Assembly: GCA_036346395.1 (NCBI GenBank)
Contig: CM070596.1
Location: 3,658,001 to 3,722,000, forward strand
Source of the DNA: Hsuehochloa calcarea
Lineage: Eukaryota > Streptophyta > Magnoliopsida > Poales > Poaceae
DNA length: 64,000 nt
Reading direction: 5' to 3'
Positions 34,801-44,416 of this stretch are shown here, piece by piece. Position 1 is the first letter of the stretch. The number at the start of each line of letters is the position of its first letter. Position numbers and translations under genes: made by a program. Under the pieces are notes generated by a model, which saw only the letters and a program-made list of their open reading frames with translations, was not told where the DNA came from and ran no database searches.

Positions 34801-37800
34801 CAAAAACTAGCTGTTAAAGACTTTAGTGTGGTAGTACCGCAGTACAAAGGCCGGTACTACCGTTCCGCGGCAGTACCTCTCTTCTCGGGCGGTATTACCG
34901 TAGTCCAATTTCAGCACAGACTAGACTCGGTAAAAAGGTCATAAACTTTTGACTTCGATGTTGGAATTTAGTGATTTTGGACTCTATGGAAAGCTTATTC
35001 AGAGGGTTACACAACCCACCTATTTGATTGATCTCAAACACATTTGATCAAAAAAAGCATAACTCTAAAGAGCCACTACCATGATCTAAGTCCACAGAAA
35101 TAGTAACAAGCAATCTTATACCATGCTAAGGGAAAATGCTTGAACCACAACAATTTGCAAAACACATTTGCAAACTTAGATCATGCCACAAGGAGTAGGT
35201 ACATGGACTTCAACCATTTGCAAAGTATAGTCATATACTATAAGGATTAAATGCATGAGCCTCGGCTATTTGCAAAACACATTCGCAAATAATAGCACTA
35301 TGCCATGGAAAGCTAGAGCAAGCAAGATTGAGCTATCAACACATGATGAGACTCAAGCTATTAGACAAACCTATACTAGCAATCCGGTCTTCCAAACAAA
35401 CACCAAGACCGGTAAAAGACTAGGAACACATCCTTAGCCCTAGATAGTCATACCTTTGTCTTGAGCATCTTCTTGAAGCTTGATGGCGCACATCTTCACT
35501 TCAAGTTCGGGTCATCGTCTTGACATGCATCAACCCATGATGCATCCTTTACTTGACCTCCATCAACACATGATCATCTCCTCTTCGAGATCTTGATATG
35601 CATCAACATATGATGTATCATCTTCTTGAACCTTGACTTGATGACGATCAACTCATGATGCAATCCATAGTCTTTATCACCCTAGACTATAACCTATTCA
35701 TTCAACTTATGGAGAATGTTAGTCCCACAATGATTAACATTAATTACCAAGATTAATTACCAAGATATATCTGCAATAAATGCTTCTTAACAAGCCATTG
35801 CGGAAAGGTGCGTTACTACCACCATTGATCATGCGGTAGTTCGCTCTCCGGTAGTTCCGTTCACATAGGGCGGTACTATTGCTTCCCTTAGAGGTCCAAA
35901 ACTGGCCCTCTCTGGAGATAACGTACCTCCAACTTCCGGTGTGCGGTAGTTCCGCTCAGAATATGCGGTCGTACCGCGATTCGGTAGCTCCGCAAAAAGA
36001 ACTCCGGTGTCACTTAGAATATCCATGGGAGCACTCAAGCTCCAAAAATGTGTCACTCTGGAAAACACGTACCGGCAACTAATCTTTGGTCCGACCGGGT
36101 TGCGGTAGTACCGCACCACTTTCCTAATCATACCGCTGTGCGATAGTACCGCCAAGACAACGTCGGTACTACCGATTTTCACTGAAGACTTTTCCAAAAT
36201 AAAACAAATGCAATGCATAACAAAAATATCACAAAATAAACTTCAAGCCACTAGCCATGATCCCTCTATTGTCTTTGCATTGCCATTTCCATGTTGTCTT
36301 CTATAATCCGGGACTAAGCATTTAAAACAACTTGGCACACACATTAGTCCCGTTAACACAATTGTGAATAATTGAATATAAAGCGATATGAGTATATATG
36401 AACTACATAAGTTTTATATGTTGGAGATTTATGTATATTTGTGTTATTCCCCATTGTTATGAGGGGTTATTTGCATATTCACCTCCTATACTTGTCTATA
36501 TATACTGGCTCTTTGGCCTCCTGAGAATACAAGTTGCTATTCCTAACATGGTATCAGAGCAAGATTGATAGAGTGGCAGAAGCAGAGAGACTGGCGGCGA
36601 CGGTGGCAGCGGAAGGAAGGTGAAGCCAATCAAGTTCCCAGAGACGCCGTGAGTCAAGGCGCCGAGGGTCAGAACCAATCAGAGCCCCCGTGTGGCGGTC
36701 CTGAACACAACAAGAGTCAGAGTCAAGAATGACCCGACAACCAAGGTCGATGTCGCTTGTGAGAAAGAAGTTGCATGGTTAGGCGAGGAGCATGAGCAAC
36801 AGAAGGAACATGAAAAGATGAGTTGCTAAGAGGTCCTCGACCAGAGACAGAAAGAGAGGTACCATCAGCAGTAAGAACATTGACCGGAGAATCAAGAGGT
36901 GTAATGAAAGACGGAGTAGAAGAATCAGAAGTCATGTGAAAAGATGCTCCGGAATCAAGAATCCACGGGGAGATACCTGATTGTGTAGGAGGTGGTTTCT
37001 CATTGCAGAAGAGTTCGATAGCAGAACCTTGAACACATCGAGGAGAACACAAGCGCCAAGTAGGTGTCGAAGTCTGGCTATCTCCTGCTCAGTTAGGGAA
37101 ACTGCTGAAGAAGTCGATGCAGATGTCGATGTAGAAGCACTAGTGCCAGTACTAGTAGAAGACCGGCGTGAAAGATGCCGCTGCTTCTTATAGCACTGGG
37201 ACTCAATGTGGTCGACTTTGTCGCAGTAGGAGTAGCGAGGACGGCCACCGCCAGATGGAGGGCGGCCACCACCACTTGTGGCGGCCATTGGAGGAAGCGG
37301 TGTCTTTGGCGTGGAGCAATCGGTGTAGCAGTGGGACGGCGGCGAGCACGGAGGAAGCGGCATCGGACCGGCACCGCTCGGCGAGTCTTCTGCGCACGTA
37401 TCTCGTCGAGCCTCGAGAAAAGTGACACGGTGGCGTGCTAGAAGGCATGCGCCTGCGCTCGAACTTCGGGGCGGCGAGTAAGGAACTCGTGAACACAGCT
37501 GAAACTCCGGTCGGACGCGTCGACCAGCAAAGACGAGCAGAGGCGGCAGGCGCGGTGCGAAGAGAGTCCAGCTGGCGCCAGACAACAGAACTCTGAGCGT
37601 AGAAAGCGTCAACAGTAGCATCACCTTGCTGAAGAGAGTGCTCCTGGCGGACCACAGACAGGTAAAGGGCATCAGCAGAGGGCTCGTAGCACCGACGAAG
37701 GTGAGTCGACATCTGGAAAGCCGAAGGGAGTCCCACAACCTCATAAGAGAACTGAGGTTGGACACTGGCGATGAAGACAGCAGCCGCCCGAGCGTCGTCG

Positions 37801-40800
37801 TCATACCATTGAGTGTAGGCGGCAGTCGATCCGTGTAGGCATCTAGAGCCTCTTGGTAGGCAGAGGCAACTGCATCATCAGCAAGGCGAGCGGCCTCAGT
37901 AGCATCCTTGTCGGCTGTCGGGGGCAGTGCGACAGGCGTAGGCTCCGTCAGATGAGTAGGGCAAGGCGGGCAGGTGACATCGCCAGAGAGGACGCCCCAG
38001 AGACGAAGACCACACATGTGAGACACGAAGTCGGTGTAATTAACACCATCGAAGATCACCAGGCAGCGAGGGAGGGAAACGGTGCCCATTGGTAGGCGGC
38101 GCGGGACAGCATGGTGGTTAGAACAACGTATTTTTTTCTTACCGGTCGGCTCTCACAGGCCGGCTTAAAGAAGGCCTTTGTCCTGCGTCCATCGACCGAA
38201 GCAAATAGGAGCACCCCGCGAACCCTAGTTCACTGGCGGCGGCTTTCCTCGGCGTCGGCGGCTTCCTCGGTGGAAGCGTGAGCGGCGACCCACGGTGGCG
38301 GCGGCTAGGGCAACATGTGAGGAATAGCACGAGGAAGAGTGAGTGGATCCGATCCGCTAGTTCCTCCCCCTCGTGCGACCCCTGGTGGCCGCAACGACCC
38401 CTAGCGACGACAAGTTGCCGCGACGGCGGCGGCGGAGGAATACCCGGCGGAGACGGGTAGAGTGACACCTAGCAGCGGCGGATCGGCGACGCGGATCCAA
38501 GGATGTCGAGGAGTCGCAAGGGAGCCAAGGCGGCGGCAGCTCCGGCGCTGATGTCACGGCGGGAGCAAGGGCCAGCGGCAGCGGCTTGGGCTCGGAGGGA
38601 GGCCGGCGACAACGGCAAGCCAACGATGGCGGCTAGGTCAGGGGAGGAGGACGAGTTGCGCGTCCGGGAGATGTAACCTAATGGGCTCTGATACCATGTT
38701 AGGAATAGCAACTTGTATTCTCAGGAGGCCAAAGGACCAGTATATATAGACAAGTACAGGAGGTGAATAACTCTTTCCAGCAGTGGTATCACCGTCTTGG
38801 TCATTTGTGTGGATCTCGTCTGTCGTCTTTAGTTCGTCGTGGCCTTCTGGGGTCTGTCTCAGGAGACGCGTCTTTGATTGCAAAGGTTGTAAGTTAGGGA
38901 AACAGATTCAGCTTCCCTATTCTCATAGTGAGTCAGTGTCTCAGCGTCCTTTTGATCATGTTCATTCAGATGTTTGGGGTCCAGCTCCCTTCACTTCGAA
39001 AGGGGGTCATCGATATTATATCATATTTATAGATGATTTCTCTCGCCACACTTGGATATATTTTATGTCTTCTTGTAGTGAGGCCTTGTATATCTATAAA
39101 CAATTTGCCACTATGGTTCGCACACAGTTCTCCACTCCTATTCGTGATTTTCGTGCTGACTCTGCTGGCGAGTATCTCTCTCGTTACCTGCGCAGCTTCC
39201 TTTGGCGAGGGCACTCTCGCTTCGATTCTCTTGTCACGGTGCTCATGCTCGAATGGTGTCACCGGCGCAAGCATCGTCACCTCCTTGAGGCGGCTTGTAC
39301 TGCGATGATTGTCGCCTCTATTTCACCTCGCTTTTGGCCGAGGTTTGTTTCCTTTGCCACCTATCTCGTCAACATTCAACCTCTTACGCTCTTGGTGAGA
39401 TCCACGTTGAGCGTCTCGTGGTCTTCCTCCGGACTACTCGCCTTTATGCATTTGGTTGCGTTTGCTCGTTATCCTTGCACCTCGAGAACGCACAAACTCG
39501 ACTCTCGATCTGATGAGTGTGTTTTACGGGATCTGATCACAGAGCACAAGGTCTATCGGTGTTGAGACCCTGTTGGTCGACGGATGCGGATTTCTCGGGA
39601 TGTGACTTTCGACGAGTCTCGTCCCTTCTACCCACGCCCTGCCTCTCCCTCGGTTTTCTCTGTGGAGTCTCTGTCTTTTTTGATTTTTCCAGATACACCC
39701 ATTTTTGTCTTGCCCTCGTCCACCCGTCCCACTGAGTCTCCACATATACCTCCTGAGGCCTCTCCGCCGTTGTCGCCGCCTGCTTCGTCTCCTGTGGCTC
39801 CTCAGGCTCCTCCCACTCTCTTCTCCTGATGCTCCATTTTCCCCTGATGGGTCATCATCTCCTCGCTACACTCTCCGCGATCGTCAGTCGATTCGGCCTC
39901 CTGCTCGTTTTGGTTTTGCTGGTGCAGCTACCCATGAGCCTGTGTCCTACCGGGATGCTGTTACTCACCCTAAGTGGCAGCATGCCATGGCCGAGGAGAT
40001 TATTGCCCTCGAGCGTACTGGTATTTGGGATCTTGTTCCTTTTCCATCTCACTCTCGTCCCATCACGTGTAAGTGGGTCTATAAGATTAAGACTCGATCT
40101 GATGGCTCTCTTGAGCGCTCTAAGACGCGTCTTTTTGCTCGTGGCTTCCAGCAGGAGCATGGTCGTGACTACGACGAGACTTTTGCTCCTGTGGCCCACA
40201 TGACCACTGTCCGCACTCTTCTTTCGGTGGCGTCATTCGCCATTGGTGAGTGCATTTCTCGACTTGATGTCAAGAATGTCTTTTTTAATGGCGAGTTGCA
40301 TGAGGAGATCTACATGCATCCGTCACCTGGGTATTCTGTTCCTGAGGGCATGGTATGTCGTCTTCGTCGCTCTCTTTATGGCCTTAAACAAGCCCCTCGT
40401 GCTTGATTTGAGCGCTTCTCCTCTGTGGTCACTGCTGCTGGCTTCTCAACTAGTGATCATGATCCTGCCCTTTTTGTCCACACTTCGTCTCGTGGTTGGA
40501 CTATTCTTCTTCTATATGTTGATGATATGATCATCACCGGAGATGATTCTGAGTACATTGCCTTTGTCAAGGCTCGTCTGAGTGAGCAGTTCCTTATGTC
40601 GGATCTTGGTCCTCTTCGTTACTTCCTTGGGATTGAGGTTACTTCCACTCCAAATGGTTTCTTTATGTCCCAAGTTATATTCAGGATCTTCTTGATCGCG
40701 CTTCTCTCACTGATCAGCGTACTGTTGAGACTGCCATGGAGCTCAACGTTCATCTCCGGCCATCTGATGGCGAGCCTCTTTCTAATCCGACTCGCTATCG

Positions 40801-42960
40801 TCATCTTGTTGGGAGTCTTGTCTACCTCGCTGTTACTCGTCCGGATATCACTTATCCAGTCCACATTCCGAGTCAGTTCGTCTCTGCTCCCACTCAGGTC
40901 CACTACAGCCGCCTTCTTCGAATTTTGTGATACCTTCGTGGGACTATCTCTCGCCGTCTCTTCTTCCCACACTCCAGCTCGTTACAGCTTCAGGCTTATT
41001 CGGATGCTACTTGGGCTAGCGATCCCTCTGATCGCCGGTCTATCTCTGCTTACTGTGTTTTTCTTTGTGCTTCTATCATTGCCTGGAAGACGAAGAAACA
41101 GACTGCAGTATCCCGTTCGAATGCAGAGGCTGAGTTACGAGCTATGGTTCTCTTGACAGCAGAGATTACTTGGCTACGGTGGTTTCTTGAGGATTTTGGT
41201 TTTTCCATCACTACACCAACTCCTCTTTTGTCAGACAGTACATGTGCTATCAGTATTGCCCGTGACCCTGTGAAGCATGAGCTCACCAAGCATATTGGTG
41301 TTGATGCTTCCTTCATAAGGTCTTGTGTGCATGATCAGGTGATTGCTCTTCAGTATGTGCCTTCCGAGTTTCAGATAGCGGATTTCTTCACAAAGGCCTA
41401 GACTCGAGCACAACACGGTTTCTACCTCTCCAAACTTAGTGTTGTTGATCCACCATGAGTTTGAGGGGAGGGGGGGTTAGAGATATATTTATATTTGTGT
41501 TATTCCTCATTGTTATGAGGGGTTATTTGCGTATTCACCTCCTATACTTGTCTATATATACTGACCCTTTGGCCTCTTGAGAATACAAGTTGCTATTCCT
41601 AACATTATATACTCGAAGGATATGTTTCAAAGTAGAGATTCCCAATATATGTGGATAAAGAAATATAGATCAATACTAATGAAATCACAAAACATAGAGT
41701 GAACTCCCCCTAAATGTGTGTATCTGTGGGGAAAAAATCGTAGGTAACCGGTGATTCTGGATTTCTGATGGTCCGGATCCAAAATCGGCGGTTTTCTGGT
41801 TTTGCAAGTTCAAATTTTGAATTTCGGCTGGTTTTTAAGCAAATTCAAGCGAAATTCAACCGGATTTTTCAGGAAAAACCGTGTAACCGCCGACACGCCT
41901 TTTTTTACCGCCGCCCGCAGATTGCCTCTGAAGCGCTTTTGTATCCTTGGCATACACAACTGTGTAATAAAAACATATGCATATATTCCAGTTAGACTTT
42001 TAGTGTAGTTCAACCAATATTTTGGATCCGGAGAATGTATCGAGATATAAGAATATGATGTTGAGTGCATACCTCCATGATTTTCACTTTTTTATTCAAA
42101 TAAGACTACACAATAAGTATATCAATAAAAGTGTTAGTCTCACATATAGATTTGTCGTTAATCACTAAAATACCCCATTAACTCATAATGATGAGTCTAG
42201 ATTTTTCGTCATGGTGGTTGGGAAGATGGTATCAGCTTGTTTGATTTATTCATCAGAGTGGGTAATACCTAGGTTGTGTATACGATTTCTGGGCCATGTC
42301 TCATGTGCCCACTAGCAGCAAGTTTGCTTGATCCGAAAAATGTCCACACCAGTATTGAAATAACGGATAAATGTGCGGATATGCCTTTTCTGTATCTGAA
42401 AGTGAAGCTAAAATGATAGTTTGCGCTCTTGCTTGAAGTTGCTGGCATTTAAAAGCGGCGTAGTTTGACTGTTTTTCATTTTCTTAATACACTAAGGTAA
42501 CTCTGACATGCTGTGTCTGACTAATGCAGGGTACTGCAGAGGTGGGCCGATTATGTTCTTCGTGGTGAACATAATATGTGGAGGTAATTGATCCCCTACT
42601 TTAGTTGGTTGTTTATTTATCTGCCTTGTATCAATTGTTGTTTGCTTCTTCCCCAGAGCTCTAATACTATATGTTGCTGCTGGAGCACTCCCGGAGGCTT
42701 TAGAAACACTCCGCAAGAACCAGCGACCAGACACCGCTGCAATGTTCTTGCTTGCTTGCCATGAGATCTATTCACAAATCACCACAAAATCAGAGCCCGC
42801 CGATGACACATCAGGATCGGCACAAGAGCAGAACCAGAAACTCCGATTCCCTTCCAAGAATGTGGATGATGAGGACCTGATCGCGGTCAGCGAGGTCTTC
42901 GGGCAGTACCAGCAGAAGCTGGTTCATCTTTGCATGGATATGGAACCAAGTGTTGGTTGA
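7864..42960 (+). CDS. WDR11: WDR11 homologue (WD-repeat protein 11), 20 coding exons, frame broken in exon 2
   Basis: Coding exons: 7864-8918, 10520-10996, 11233-11320, 11429-11610, 11797-11933, 12083-12149, 14935-15049, 15256-15367, 16052-16127, 16244-16426, 16845-17005, 18019-18121, 18461-18668, 18749-19035, 19120-19241, 19344-19488, 20398-20490, 33253-33326, 42530-42583, 42657-42960 (TGA). All junctions are GT-AG and the phases join, except for exon 2. The protein (about 1347 residues if the frame held) has WD-type blades near residues 130-230 (GRIAVWDARA, LLCIWETS), 440 (GKIWSWHLSF) and 770-800 (SGNIRWWDVTTG), then a helical C-terminal half. In animals WDR11 acts with FAM91A1 in capture of endosome-derived vesicles at the trans-Golgi; the plant role is inferred. 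Exon 2 is 477 bp where the phases need one base more; the frame changes between about 10850 and 10890, close to an A6 run. The result is either a pseudogene allele or a sequence error. Introns 17 (12.8 kb) and 18 (9.2 kb) are swollen by retrotransposons. Confidence 0.9.
9313..10322. mobile_element. Non-autonomous MULE-like TIR element in WDR11 intron 1
   Basis: The left end, with TACATGCCACTGTAAAGTTC and then ATATGCCACTACAAAG, is matched in reverse complement by the right end (CTTTGTAGTGGCATAT and GGAACTTTGTAGTGGCATG), giving inverted arms of roughly 90-120 bp. Each arm itself repeats ATATGCCACTACAAAGTTC. Between them lie a CT-rich tract (9448) and a GC-rich core with an ORF at 9490-10125. 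Boundaries are approximate, and I could not fix a target-site duplication. Long subterminally repetitive TIRs around a GC-rich core suggest a Mutator-like or Pack-MULE type; this is inference. Confidence 0.7.
9490..10125 (+). other. ORF in GC-rich core of intron-1 TIR element, internally repetitive
   Basis: This 211-codon reading frame begins MDNTSGGGKILISSPAASP. The DNA beneath repeats a module with GCCATGGCC and CTTCCTCCC(C/T)GAG about five times between 9636 and 9960. In another frame it reads as repeated LAMA...LPELRPSLLA-like units. I do not recognise a domain. Several overlapping frames are open because of GC richness, so which one, if any, was ever translated cannot be decided from the sequence. 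Confidence 0.25.
12229..12417 (+). repeat. 5' LTR of intron-6 element
   Basis: 189 bp, beginning TGTTAAGGGTAATAG and ending CCCAAAATTTAACA, with TATATATAG near 12338 as the likely promoter core. The primer site follows directly. It is the longer of the pair because of an extra segment near 12249-12270. Confidence 0.85.
14075..14227 (+). repeat. 3' LTR of intron-6 element
   Basis: 153 bp, near-identical to the 5' LTR outside short indels, starting TGTTAAGGGTAGTAG and ending CCCAAAATCTAACA. Confidence 0.85.
15067..15172 (+). repeat. Tandem duplication of about 53 bp in WDR11 intron 7
   Basis: Two copies of a unit starting TAGCAAAATCATATTCTACG lie at 15067 and 15120, with only a few substitutions (AAATCTC versus AAACCTC). 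It starts about 18 bp after the exon 7 donor. Confidence 0.85.
19641..19906. mobile_element. Stowaway-like MITE in WDR11 intron 16
   Basis: GACCAAAAAGAATGTTGC at 19650 is the inverted partner of GCGACATTCTTTTTGGACC ending at 19898, and the right end reads CCGGAGGTAG, close to the grass Stowaway terminus. TA dinucleotides at 19639-19640 and 19907-19908 would be the target duplication. Size about 266 bp, no ORF of interest. Confidence 0.75.
21122..21605 (-). repeat. 3' LTR of minus-strand element (left copy)
   Basis: About 484 bp, beginning TGTCACGGCCCAGTC and ending near CAGCACATAACA. Inside, short units such as CCTAACTAATAGATAA repeat several times at 21370-21520. Confidence 0.75.
21882..22337 (-). 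pseudogene. Gag-like leader ORF of the pol-less element
   Basis: Read on the minus strand from the ATG at 22337 (MSSNGGSDPLDTTAV). The first 60 residues look like a coiled coil; an alanine-rich tail with repeated PGDSLLGAAP-like units follows. No zinc knuckle is visible. It starts about 30 bp after the primer site, where gag starts in full elements. Function unknown. Confidence 0.4.
22370..22852 (-). repeat. 5' LTR of minus-strand element (right copy)
   Basis: About 483 bp. On the + strand it begins TGCCACGACCAGGTCC next to the primer-site complement and ends near GCACGTAACA. A short triplication of CCAGGTC(C/T) words at 22378-22408 distinguishes it from the left copy. Confidence 0.75.
24796..24960 (+). 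repeat. Imperfect tandem duplication in the integrase region of copia 1
   Basis: CTTATAATTCTAGTGAGTCC and the following TTGACCTATTTCATTCAGATGT appear twice, about 70-100 bp apart. The second copy holds an extra AT-rich insert (TTTAAATTTGCTTAAAATC). The duplication breaks the integrase frame. Confidence 0.8.
26668..26896. mobile_element. hAT-like MITE inserted in copia 1 pol
   Basis: A 229-bp insert flanked by the 8-bp direct repeat GTATCATC (26660-26667 and 26897-26904), the length typical of hAT transposons. Ends are inverted: GGATGAAAATCCC at the left and GATTTTTATCC at the right. Removing it rejoins the copia sequence smoothly (GIEVSS then IPEGHYL), so the insertion is clean and younger than the host element. 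Similar sequence lies at 41733-41953. Confidence 0.85.
27729..27755 (+). repeat. 3' LTR of copia 1, left part
   Basis: A polypurine tract (GAGGGTGGGGG) precedes ATTAGAATAGGAATCC, the degraded start of the LTR. The LTR is split here by copia 2 and resumes at 32319. Confidence 0.7.
27756..27952 (-). repeat. 3' LTR of copia 2
   Basis: 197 bp; on the minus strand it begins TGTCGAGACATAGTCC next to the polypurine tract and ends CACTCTTACA. Confidence 0.92.
27960..32100 (-). pseudogene. Copia 2 gag-pol reading frame, broken
   Basis: The minus-strand coding region runs from about 32095 leftwards to 27960. Integrase, reverse transcriptase and RNase H segments lie in different frames with in-frame stops, so the polyprotein is interrupted. 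The family style (KSLYGLKQAPRAWF, DESHPDHVRLL) differs from copia 1 and copia 3, showing a separate copia lineage. Confidence 0.85.
32119..32318 (-). repeat. 5' LTR of copia 2
   Basis: 200 bp; on the minus strand it begins TGTCAGAGACATAGTCC and ends CACTCTTACA. It differs from the 3' LTR by a few substitutions and 1-2 base indels. Confidence 0.92.
32319..32441 (+). repeat. 3' LTR of copia 1, right part
   Basis: Continues the LTR interrupted at 27755: TCTTTTTCTTATCTGCC, a run with TATATAGCATACC and CCCTATATATATTG, ending TTCATAACA at 32441. Joined length is about 150 bp. Confidence 0.75.
32442..33252 (+). other. Remaining end of WDR11 intron 17
   Basis: A GC-rich piece (32460-32720) with chance ORFs is followed by AT-rich intron sequence and a normal polypyrimidine tract and acceptor (GTTTCAG) at 33252. 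I recognise no gene in it. Confidence 0.5.
33530..34080. repeat. hAT-like MITE sequence in WDR11 intron 18
   Basis: AT-rich sequence with runs of CGGTTTTGC, AAAAACCGGCGAAAAAACCGG, AATTTGAATTTC and ACCGGTAAACCGGTTACTGG. The right end (ATTTCAATCTCTG, in reverse CAGAGATTGAAAT) resembles a hAT terminus. Edges and target duplication are not resolved. Confidence 0.4.
34081..36413. repeat. Unclassified repeat with many CGGTAGTACCG palindromes (intron 18)
   Basis: The stretch has two clusters, 34729-34905 and 35810-36175, of words like GCGGTAGTACCG and CGGTACTACCG in both orientations. Between them are short direct repeats (CATTTGCAAA, CATCAACACATGATG). No convincing ORF, LTR or TIR was found. The sequence style is that of a transposable element, but the class is unknown. 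Confidence 0.4.
36419..36548 (+). repeat. 5' LTR of copia 3
   Basis: 130 bp, TGTTGGAGATTTATG to CTATTCCTAACA, with TGTCTATATATACTG as a likely TATA region. The primer site is immediately downstream. Confidence 0.92.
36561..38095 (-). pseudogene. Copia 3 gag, protease and linker, in inverted orientation
   Basis: Minus-strand gag starts near 38089 (MGTVSLPRCLVIFDGVNYTD). A CCHC zinc knuckle (YCDKVDHIESQC) lies at about 37230, the aspartic protease motif PWILDSGASFHMTSD near 36960, and the linker (WELDWLHLPSAATV) near 36630. Frameshifts split gag at about 37740. Its strand is opposite to that of the pol region of the same element. Confidence 0.88.
38685..38770 (-). repeat. Extra inverted, truncated LTR plus primer site inside copia 3
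   Basis: The reverse complement of the primer site (GCTCTGATACCA, 38685-38696) is followed by 74 bp of reverse-complemented LTR that breaks off at GGTGAATAA. It marks the right edge of the inverted block. Confidence 0.9.
38772..41455 (+). pseudogene. Copia 3 integrase, reverse transcriptase and RNase H
   Basis: Gag-pre-integrase (QQWYHRLGHLCGSRLS, 38778) leads into integrase with FIDDFSRHTWIYF (about 39030) and a damaged second half. Then reverse transcriptase: WVYKIKTRSDGSLERSK (40073), RLDVKNVFFNGELHEE (40260), SLYGLKQAPRA (40372) and LLYVDDMIITGDD (40511). RNase H and tail with KHELTKHIGVDASF (41273) end near 41400. The catalytic YVDD is present. Stops and frameshifts (for example TGA near 40405 after KQAPRA, where a Trp codon is expected) make it defective. 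Confidence 0.9.
41475..41604 (+). repeat. 3' LTR of copia 3
   Basis: 130 bp, preceded by a polypurine tract (GAGGGGAGGGGGG). The first bases are mutated (GGTTAG for TGTTGG); it ends CTATTCCTAACA. Confidence 0.9.
41733..41953. mobile_element. hAT-like MITE remnant in WDR11 intron 18
   Basis: Shares AAGCAAATTCAAGCGAA and nearby words with the MITE at 26668-26896, and has similar ends (TGGGGAAAAAATC at the left, TTTTGTATCCTTGG at the right). No clean 8-bp duplication was seen, so the call is by resemblance. Confidence 0.5.
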
Positions 42961-43580
42961 GCCTTAGACGCCATGCCGGTTGTGATGTGGGAGGTCCCTT
43001 TCTGGATGGGCAGCATCCAAGATTGAAATAGACCGACTGGCCCCTGATCTACTATTGTAATTGTCAAGATGCTTTGGCTTCTCCATTATGTATGAAGCTT
43101 TTCAACAGGATGTAAGTTGCTTACAAGTTTCGATGGTGAATAGAGTCGCGTTGTGTCGTATGCTACCAAGCCCGAGAATAGGGTTGCTGATGTGTCATTT
43201 GGATGGAGACTGATAATAGGAAAAAAAGAAGAGAGAGAGAATAAGCATGCAATGTTGTACTGTAGAGGTGTTGACGGTTGCCACTGGCATTGTATTTCTT
43301 GTAAGAAATATGTAATTTTTTGTGTTTAGTTGAGTGCACAACTGTGCAATGACCTTTCCTCAGGCTGCAAAACTGGCGGAGGTGCCACACATCAGTATCG
43401 ATTTTCCCCCAAAGATAATTATACTTTGTTTCACACTTCATATTGATTGCTCTATCCTCGCAGTGGATGATTCAGGCCTTGAGCCGTCGAGGTCAACCGG
43501 CGGTGGATCAATCGTGCCTTGCTAGTTCTCGGAGAGATTGCAAGTTTGAGGGCTACTTCCTGTCCCCAAGGCCATGCAAG
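42961..43580 (+). other. WDR11 3' UTR and downstream flank
   Basis: After the TGA at 42960 comes sequence with CTATTGTAATTG (about 43053) and AT-rich stretches suited to polyadenylation. The exact end is not visible. No other gene is seen before the MULE at 43581. Confidence 0.45.
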
Positions 43581-44416
43581 TTCTTAGCCTAAATGGCACC
43601 ATTGGCATTAAGATTAACAAAATTGACCATCCACGTGAAAACTGGCACAACAGACGTGCCGGTGGTTGGCATGTGTCTAAAACCATACCTAGATGCCATC
43701 TCTATGGCTCCTCGGGGGGCGGACACCATCCTGTGCTGTCATGTTGCTGTTGTTGTGCCCTTGGGGGCTAGATAAGGCATTGTCGTGCCACCTCAGGTGT
43801 TTTAGAGTTTAATGTGAACTCCGGTGTTGTAGTAATCTCCGGAACCGATATACTCCGACAATACTATACAAATAAATTTTGCATTAAGCGCATAACATCT
43901 ATGCAATGTACACACGAAATACAATATGACTCACTCGTTTGAGCCACTATCTGCTCGTTGTGTTTGCGTCTTGGTTTTGCGTTGATCATGTCTCGTGGGA
44001 TTCGTTAACCTGTTCGAAGACCGTATATCGGTTCAGAGGGGTATGGAGATCATTAAGTAGACAGAGGTGCGGAGGAGCTCTGGTCTTGGTACAGTATTCC
44101 GTACTGGTCAACGTACGACAGGGGTGAGCGCCCTGGGTGCCACGGTCCAAACCATGGCGTCGTATACTACTCCCTGGCAGTAGCTGGGATGGCTGTCTCC
44201 TCATCGGTTGATGGATGACCGTCACCCCCATGTTCAACTGAAGGTTGCAAGATGGAATGATGTTAGACAAAATCAATATTCAGGACCTAAGCTGAGCATC
44301 TTGTATCTCCCTGATGTGCAGTACGGATGACTAAGGGGGAGCACCAATATGAATAGGGGTTGCGGATGGCAAAATTGATGCATCCGACGAACATGCTGCT
44401 GAAAGACAACATGATT

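Larger units (their letters stand above)
36419..41604 (+). mobile_element. Copia element 3 with TSD and an internally inverted gag-protease block
   Basis: Full element between TTATA target duplications (36414-36418, 41605-41609). LTRs 36419-36548 and 41475-41604 are 130 bp each. The primer site TGGTATCAGAGC is at 36549. What follows is inverted: from 36561 to about 38770 the minus strand reads a truncated LTR (38770-38697), primer site (38696-38685), gag, zinc knuckle, protease and the linker before integrase. The + strand resumes at 38772 exactly where that linker stops (SFQQWYHRLGH) and runs through integrase, reverse transcriptase and RNase H to the polypurine tract and 3' LTR. So the 5' half of the coding region is flipped and an 86-bp LTR plus primer-site piece is duplicated at the right edge. 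It lies in WDR11 intron 18. Confidence 0.92.
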
